NCBI GenBank assembly: GCA_027577595.1
Contig: JANBRJ010000063.1
Span: 34,877 to 98,876, forward strand
DNA from: Coemansia sp. RSA 487
Lineage: Eukaryota; Kickxellomycota; Kickxellomycetes; Kickxellales; Kickxellaceae
Direction: 5' to 3'
DNA length: 64,000 nt
The position numbers were made by a program, and so were the translations under genes. A model generated the notes under the pieces. The model was given only the letters and a program-made list of their open reading frames with translations. It was not told the origin of the DNA and did not search any database. Below are positions 59,543 through 64,000 of this stretch, in pieces (within the stretch, counting starts at the first letter, position 1; each line of letters begins with the position of its first letter).

Positions 59543-61849
59543 TTACTTGCACTCGCTGGGAAGGCCAAAGTCTTCAGTGCGCGAGCCTCCGCCCCATGGC
59601 GAGTCAAAGATCAGCTCAGCGTCAACGCCCAGGCCGCGCTTGGCAAAGCCCTTCCACAGCAGACACTGGTTGCTGCCGCCTGTCAGCTGCTTGTCGGCAA
59701 GCAGGATTGCATCGCGCGCGTCAATAAAGTTTGGCATACAGGGCTGCAGCTTCATGCCATCGACGAGCAGCTGCAGCGCCAGCGTGTTTCCCTTGGTCAA
59801 ATCACGGCTAAACAGATCCGGCGTGAATCCGTGCGCGTCGATCAGGTTCCACAGGACCTCGTAGAAGATCTCGGCCCACACCTCGCCCTTTGCATGCACC
59901 TCCCAGTACGCTGGCCTGTCCATGATCCCATACGTCGACGGGTTTATCTTCATGTTGGTCGAGTACGGGTACTTGCGGATTCCGCGCGCTGCCGAGTACT
60001 CACCTATCGAGATATCGTCGGTGCGTGAGTTGTTCGCTGACAGACGGATGATGGTGGCAAAGATGTCGCCCCATCCTTCGCCCATGCCGCCGGCCTCACC
60101 GTACGACAGGCAGTTGGAGTTGGCGGGGCCGCCCGTCAGACGGATACTGATACCGTGCGTGTACTCGTGCACCACGATTCCTTGCTCCAGATCACCGTCG
60201 CGGGACGGGGTGACGATGTCCCACACGTACATGCGCATCTTCGGGTGTCTGCCGTCCGGAGGCGTCGCAAAGTTGGCGTTGTTGTATCCGCTGCCGTCCT
60301 GCGCATTGGCGATGACTGCGTCGTTGCCGCGGCCCTTGCCGCTAAAGTTCTCGTCCTGGAAGTTGCCCGACGCTTCGTCGAACCCGTAATGGAAGAACAA
60401 GTCGTGCATGAAGTTATTTGTGTAGAACAGCTGCGTCACTGCAGCCTCGATGTACGTGGTGGGTTCCTTGTTGAGGTCCAGCGCGTAGTCGAACACGCGC
60501 TCGGCCGACGTCGGTCTAAAGTTGTGCTCCCATCCATACCCGCCGTCAGGGTTGGACTGCGCATACACGTTGTTTCCGGCGGTCTGGTTGCCGCGTGACC
60601 ACCCCGCGGGGCTAGCAATCTCGTCAGCCGGATTCTCCACAAGCACGCGGTCGCCGACGCTGGGGTTCGCCACCTTCCACGGGTACACACGATACGCCTC
60701 GGGGTCGGCCACGTACTGGTTGGACCAGTCAATCAGCGCATCAACCTTGCCCGTCCGCGCATTGATCTGCGCGTTCCACCAGTGGTCGTCCTGCTCCACC
60801 GTCAGATCCCACGTTTCGACGACAGATCCATCATCCCTGCGCAGCAGCGCCGCTTGCGCGCTGACTTTGCCATCCACCGCAAACTTTGTTGGCAGCCCGC
60901 TCAGCACAATCTCTGGCTCGCCATCCAGGTTGGACGCTGTCTCTATTTCCACGCTCTCTAGCTGGTGCGGATACAGATCGTCCTTGATGTGGTGTGCAAG
61001 CCTCTTCAGTGCCTCCTTGACTGTAATGTAGTTTGTTGGCATCTTGCCACTGCGTACACTAAACGCATGCTGGCGCTGCTTGTTACCATGCGAAGCAGCA
61101 GGCCTGTCGAGCATGTCAATGACGCCCTCGTTGTTATCGTCCTCGCCCTGGATCTGCAGGCGGTGCGCGATGTCGTCCAAGAGGGGCTCGACAACTTCCT
61201 TTATCTTGTCAAACCCATCGGAAACCTCATTGGCAAGACTGTCGAACGCGCTGCTCACCATCTCATGCGCCGCCTCCCACGAGCCCAGCACCGCATTCTC
61301 GACGCTGTCAGACCATCCGCCAGAATGAACTGGAGGAGCCTCGGCTGGTGCGCCTGGCCCCTTGTTAGTCGGATACGCAGACGAGAACGAGTTTCCTGAC
61401 GAAATCACATGCCCGTTCCTATCAATATTGACGTTGGCATCACCGTTGACGACCTCAAGCCCATTGACCACTTGCCTGAAGTACACGTGAGTGATTCCAT
61501 TGTGGCTACTTTTGTACGCAGACTTCAGCTTCATGCTGCCATCCGAGATGCCGTGTTGCTTTGATAGATACGCTGCAGCTACCGCCACTGCTTTATCGAG
61601 CTCATCGACGGAACCGTTGATGGAAACGTTGCTGCTATGCAGACCGCTTGCACGCAAGTGCCGTCTTGCACGTGTTTCGAGTGGTGCCACTTGGACTGGC
61701 ACAGAGTACACTGTGTGGTGCGCTTTCCCACGAACTGACGGCCCGAATGGCTTGGCATCGGTACGGGAGTTGTGGTGGTATCCGTGGAAGCTGCTTGCTG
61801 ACACCGTTGCCATAGCTACTAGCCCCAGAAGCAGGACTGACTTGACCAT
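59543..61849 (-). CDS. Fungalysin, secreted M36 metallopeptidase
   Basis: A 768-residue precursor. A signal peptide is clear (MVKSVLLLGLVAMATVSA). The propeptide has the FTP-type region around KSSHNGITHVYFRQVVNGLE (about 109-128) and INIDRNGHVIS-like NVNIDRNGHVISSG. The catalytic zinc motif is HEYTHG (residues 561-566), and the third ligand Glu is in GEGWGDIFATII (about 588-599). Many fungalysins have roughly 630 residues; the excess is mainly a prodomain insert at about 165-270. Such enzymes are secreted and degrade collagen, elastin or other proteins outside the cell. The gene is GC-rich and single-exon. Confidence 0.93.
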   Translation of the reverse strand: MVKSVLLLGLVAMATVSASSFHGYHHNSRTDAKPFGPSVRGKAHHTVYSVPVQVAPLETRARRHLRASGLHSSNVSINGSVDELDKAVAVAAAYLSKQHGISDGSMKLKSAYKSSHNGITHVYFRQVVNGLEVVNGDANVNIDRNGHVISSGNSFSSAYPTNKGPGAPAEAPPVHSGGWSDSVENAVLGSWEAAHEMVSSAFDSLANEVSDGFDKIKEVVEPLLDDIAHRLQIQGEDDNNEGVIDMLDRPAASHGNKQRQHAFSVRSGKMPTNYITVKEALKRLAHHIKDDLYPHQLESVEIETASNLDGEPEIVLSGLPTKFAVDGKVSAQAALLRRDDGSVVETWDLTVEQDDHWWNAQINARTGKVDALIDWSNQYVADPEAYRVYPWKVANPSVGDRVLVENPADEIASPAGWSRGNQTAGNNVYAQSNPDGGYGWEHNFRPTSAERVFDYALDLNKEPTTYIEAAVTQLFYTNNFMHDLFFHYGFDEASGNFQDENFSGKGRGNDAVIANAQDGSGYNNANFATPPDGRHPKMRMYVWDIVTPSRDGDLEQGIVVHEYTHGISIRLTGGPANSNCLSYGEAGGMGEGWGDIFATIIRLSANNSRTDDISIGEYSAARGIRKYPYSTNMKINPSTYGIMDRPAYWEVHAKGEVWAEIFYEVLWNLIDAHGFTPDLFSRDLTKGNTLALQLLVDGMKLQPCMPNFIDARDAILLADKQLTGGSNQCLLWKGFAKRGLGVDAELIFDSPWGGGSRTEDFGLPSECK

Positions 61850-63331
61850 TTTCGCTGGCTAAAAAAAGAAAAGTCGTGGGTGTTGCTAATAAGGAGAAAG
61901 GTTCTCAGTTCGACTTTAATGCAATGTTAAAAATATAATAGAAATACAAGGAACCGGAATTGGGTGTCTGTGTAAGTAATAGATAAATAAGGTTGCTGTA
62001 TTGTCTTTCAAAGGAATAAAAAATAAAAAAGTTTCTTGTTTGCTTTGAATATGTAAAGAGAAAGAGAAGCCTTGGCTTTACGGTTTGTGAAAAGGAGGAC
62101 AAAGAGTACAGAGCCCATGTGGTGCGGTTTTGCTCCTGCTGACACGAAAGCAAGTTTGCAAAAGAATGTGAATCCCACTCATTCACCAGTCATGTTGTGC
62201 GTTTGCCTCCTTGCTTTAATTGCCACAGCATTGTTTTTTTTCGAAGCACGTCATCTTCAAGAAAGATTTGCTGCGTACCACGTGTTCAGGTCATCCCGCT
62301 CATTCCGTCCGCATTTCCAAGCTCGCTCTTCAAAAAGAACCAGCGTCAAAAACACCAGTCTGGGCTGCTGGTACTATTCCGCTGCTGTTTTGGTCACAAG
62401 ACCCTTAGCTCTGGTCTACTTATTGCTATTTGCCCGGAGGTCGACTGCGCAAAGTGGAGCAGGAACTTTCATAGCTGTGGTTCGTTCAAAGAGCTGAGGT
62501 GATGAGCCAATCAGCTCAGTCGTTGAAACAAGCTCCTTGCGACTCAGTTCGTGTGAGAGCAAAAAAAGCTGATACACACAAACCCCTCTAAGCTACCAGA
62601 TAGCAATGTCGTCTATACAAGGCTTATCTAGCCTGCCTCAGCTCACAAAAATCGCTATTACTTGTGAGGCCCTGAGAGAACGAAAAAGGTGATACCCTTT
62701 GTAAAATAATAATTTGCTTGTCCTCTTTTTTTCTAGTGCCAGTTCCAATACATTTATTGTCTCGCTTTGATGCCAAAAAAGCAAAAAGAGCTCGTTTAAA
62801 CTAAATAAAGGGCACAATTGTAGCAATAGCGCTATGGTAAAGGAAACGGAACATAATAAACAAAACATAATAGTGGGAAGTAGGCCTACAATTGTGACAA
62901 GCAATTGTGGAATTACACCTTTATAGTACAATAATTCCAATCATGCATTTATGAACAAGGTAAAATTGTGTCCATGCATATGACAAGAAAGCAGGAAATG
63001 TCCAACATAAGCAAGATATTTTATAACCTTCTATCTCGTGCACTCCAGTAGAAAGCCTGTTTTTATTGTTATGTGCATTCGCTTTTCACCTCTGATCATA
63101 CGGTGACTACATCTTTCAATGTGCTTTTGGTTGCATTAAACATAAAAAACCTTGGTAGACTTGGACATATCGGCACATAAAAAGACGGACCAAAACCCTC
63201 CCTTGTTCTCGACAAACTCTGTTTTTTCTCATCAGCATTTCAAATTGTCCTCTCAAGAGTTCAAATCCACATCCAAGCTTTCTTTCCATCCTTTCAGTAC
63301 ACGCCTACATTAGTCAACGACAGTATCAATA
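61850..63331. other. Gene-free region between fungalysin and a 31-codon gene
   Basis: There are 1.48 kb. A 141-codon frame at 62072-62497 has no domain. GAGCTGA and TCAGCTC (62491-62497 and 62511-62517) form an inverted repeat that surrounds a CCAAT box (GCCAATCA). The right end is a CT-rich leader before the ATG at 63332. Confidence 0.4.
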
Positions 63332-63427
63332 ATGTTTACCAGGGTCCGCAACTTCATCCACCGCTCCGCCGACAGCATTCGTGAGCCTCCTACCATCGAT
63401 CAGATCAATGAGCTTCTAAACATGTAA
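63332..63427 (+). CDS. Candidate 31-residue microprotein
   Basis: An ATG opens 31 codons: MFTRVRNFIHRSADSIREPP, then TIDQINELLNM and TAA. The codons are unusually C-ending (GTC, CGC, AAC, TTC, ATC, CAC, CGC, TCC, GCC, GAC), as in highly expressed fungal genes. The ATG follows a long CT-rich leader and a TATA-like CATAAAAAG near 63175. No family is recognised. Alternatively it is the first exon of a longer gene, since GTAAAC at the end could be a weak donor. Confidence 0.45.
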   Translation: MFTRVRNFIHRSADSIREPPTIDQINELLNM

Positions 63428-63830
63428 ACCACCTGAGCGAAAGCGTAGTAAACTACCTTTTAGCATATGGCATCTAGATCTGGATCTTCCTCTATCAATT
63501 TTACGCGTATCATCACTTAAGCTATTTATCAGTTTGCCTTTGAATATATAAGATCAACGTTGAATCAAAAGCAAAATGAAGATTTAGTATTAGATATCGC
63601 ATATGCCGCGATCCTAAGTATGCCAACATCAAAGCTGACAATGTGGATCAAGCCATGTGATATGCGGCACAGTCAAAAAGATCAAACAATGAAAAAACAT
63701 TTTCCACTATATTGATATGCAAAATTAGATAAATATAGCACAGGATTAGTCTATAGCCACTATTTTTATAAGTTGTATTGATCTTGAATAGCCAATATAA
63801 TACGGATTGAAAATATACGTATGTTCCCTA
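63428..63830. other. AT-rich spacer
   Basis: There are 400 bases of AT-rich DNA with no reading frame or repeat that I can support. Confidence 0.4.
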
Positions 63831-64000
63831 TTAATCGGCTTCTAGAAGCAGTTCGATGTGTTGATTGTTATATTTTGTCATAAATGTGTTATATTGAGGC
63901 GCAACGTTTTCCAAAACCAAATAAATTCTCAGCAACAGCAATTCAAGCCTAGCTTTGAATGTGGTCTGTGAGGGAAGTGCTTCTAGGAGGCTTGTTAATG
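63831..64000 (-). CDS. C-terminal end of an unknown gene cut by the right edge
   Basis: On the minus strand one frame is open from the window end down to a TAA at 63831-63833, giving 55 residues. It reads LTSLLEALPSQTTFKARLEL, then a Leu-rich helix, LENVAPQYNTFMTKYN, and ends LLLEAD. The regular helical pattern looks coding while the surrounding DNA does not. I cannot name the family. The rest lies outside the window. Confidence 0.55.
   Translation of the reverse strand, partial: LTSLLEALPSQTTFKARLELLLLRIYLVLENVAPQYNTFMTKYNNQHIELLLEAD

Noticed and set aside
62072-62497. A 141-codon plus-strand frame upstream of fungalysin
   Set aside because: No domain, hydrophobic patches only, and it lies in the fungalysin upstream region.
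1-64000. tRNA, rRNA and CRISPR arrays
   Set aside because: I looked for T-loop/A-box motifs and regularly spaced repeats in the intergenic DNA by eye and found none that fold or repeat properly.

Overview
The window is nuclear chromosomal DNA of a fungus. Clear fungal or general eukaryotic housekeeping genes are present: TIM54, MPP10, RRB1, DBP5, RIO1, MBF1, an Rvs167-type BAR-SH3 protein, an Ima1-type nuclear envelope protein, Mis18 and MZM1. Fungus-type accessory genes include an SSU1-type sulfite pump, a fungalysin and an I78 inhibitor. Genes are dense, on both strands, and mostly intronless; the four spliced models I could build (GATA factor, UXT, DBP5, MZM1) use GT-AG introns. This intron-poor style would fit an early-diverging fungus such as a Kickxellomycotina species, but that placement is inference and I could not test it.

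Layout. 1-11 kb: EFM7-type methyltransferase, RIO1 kinase, TIM54, a three-exon GATA factor and a SET protein. 11-21 kb: UXT (three exons, minus strand), an I78 inhibitor, a BAG/Snl1-like protein, an F-box protein, a decayed mobile-element-like reading frame, an aldehyde dehydrogenase and the BAR-SH3 protein. 21-29 kb: Mpv17 family, Mis18, BRO1-domain protein, DBP5, a DGAT2 enzyme and SF3B6. 31-49 kb is the accessory-looking part: SSU1, acyl-CoA synthetase copy A, a second DGAT2, a mitochondrial-type orphan, a vezatin/Inp2-like protein, an orphan gene, a broken mitochondrial SSB gene, the divergent pair RRB1/MPP10, and acyl-CoA synthetase copy B in inverted orientation. 49-64 kb: mitochondrial seryl-tRNA synthetase, Ima1-like, MBF1, MZM1, a SIS-domain isomerase, a MATE transporter, fungalysin, a 31-codon gene candidate and a gene cut by the right edge.

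Functional themes. Two AMP-forming acyl-CoA synthetases and two DGAT2 acyltransferases lie within about 22 kb; together they could activate fatty acids and place them in storage lipid. The synthetase copies share two perfectly identical DNA tracts inside otherwise diverged genes, which points to gene conversion between inverted repeats. Ribosome and RNA functions are scattered (RIO1, RRB1, MPP10, DBP5, SF3B6), as are mitochondrial ones (TIM54, MZM1, SerRS, Mpv17 family). I found no CRISPR array, tRNA, rRNA or intact transposon. I did not find one clear new multi-gene system; the most distinctive items are the conversion tracts, the broken SSB gene, the DGAT2 paralog with an altered HPHG motif, and the possible RNA-guided-nuclease-like transposon remnant near 15.8 kb.
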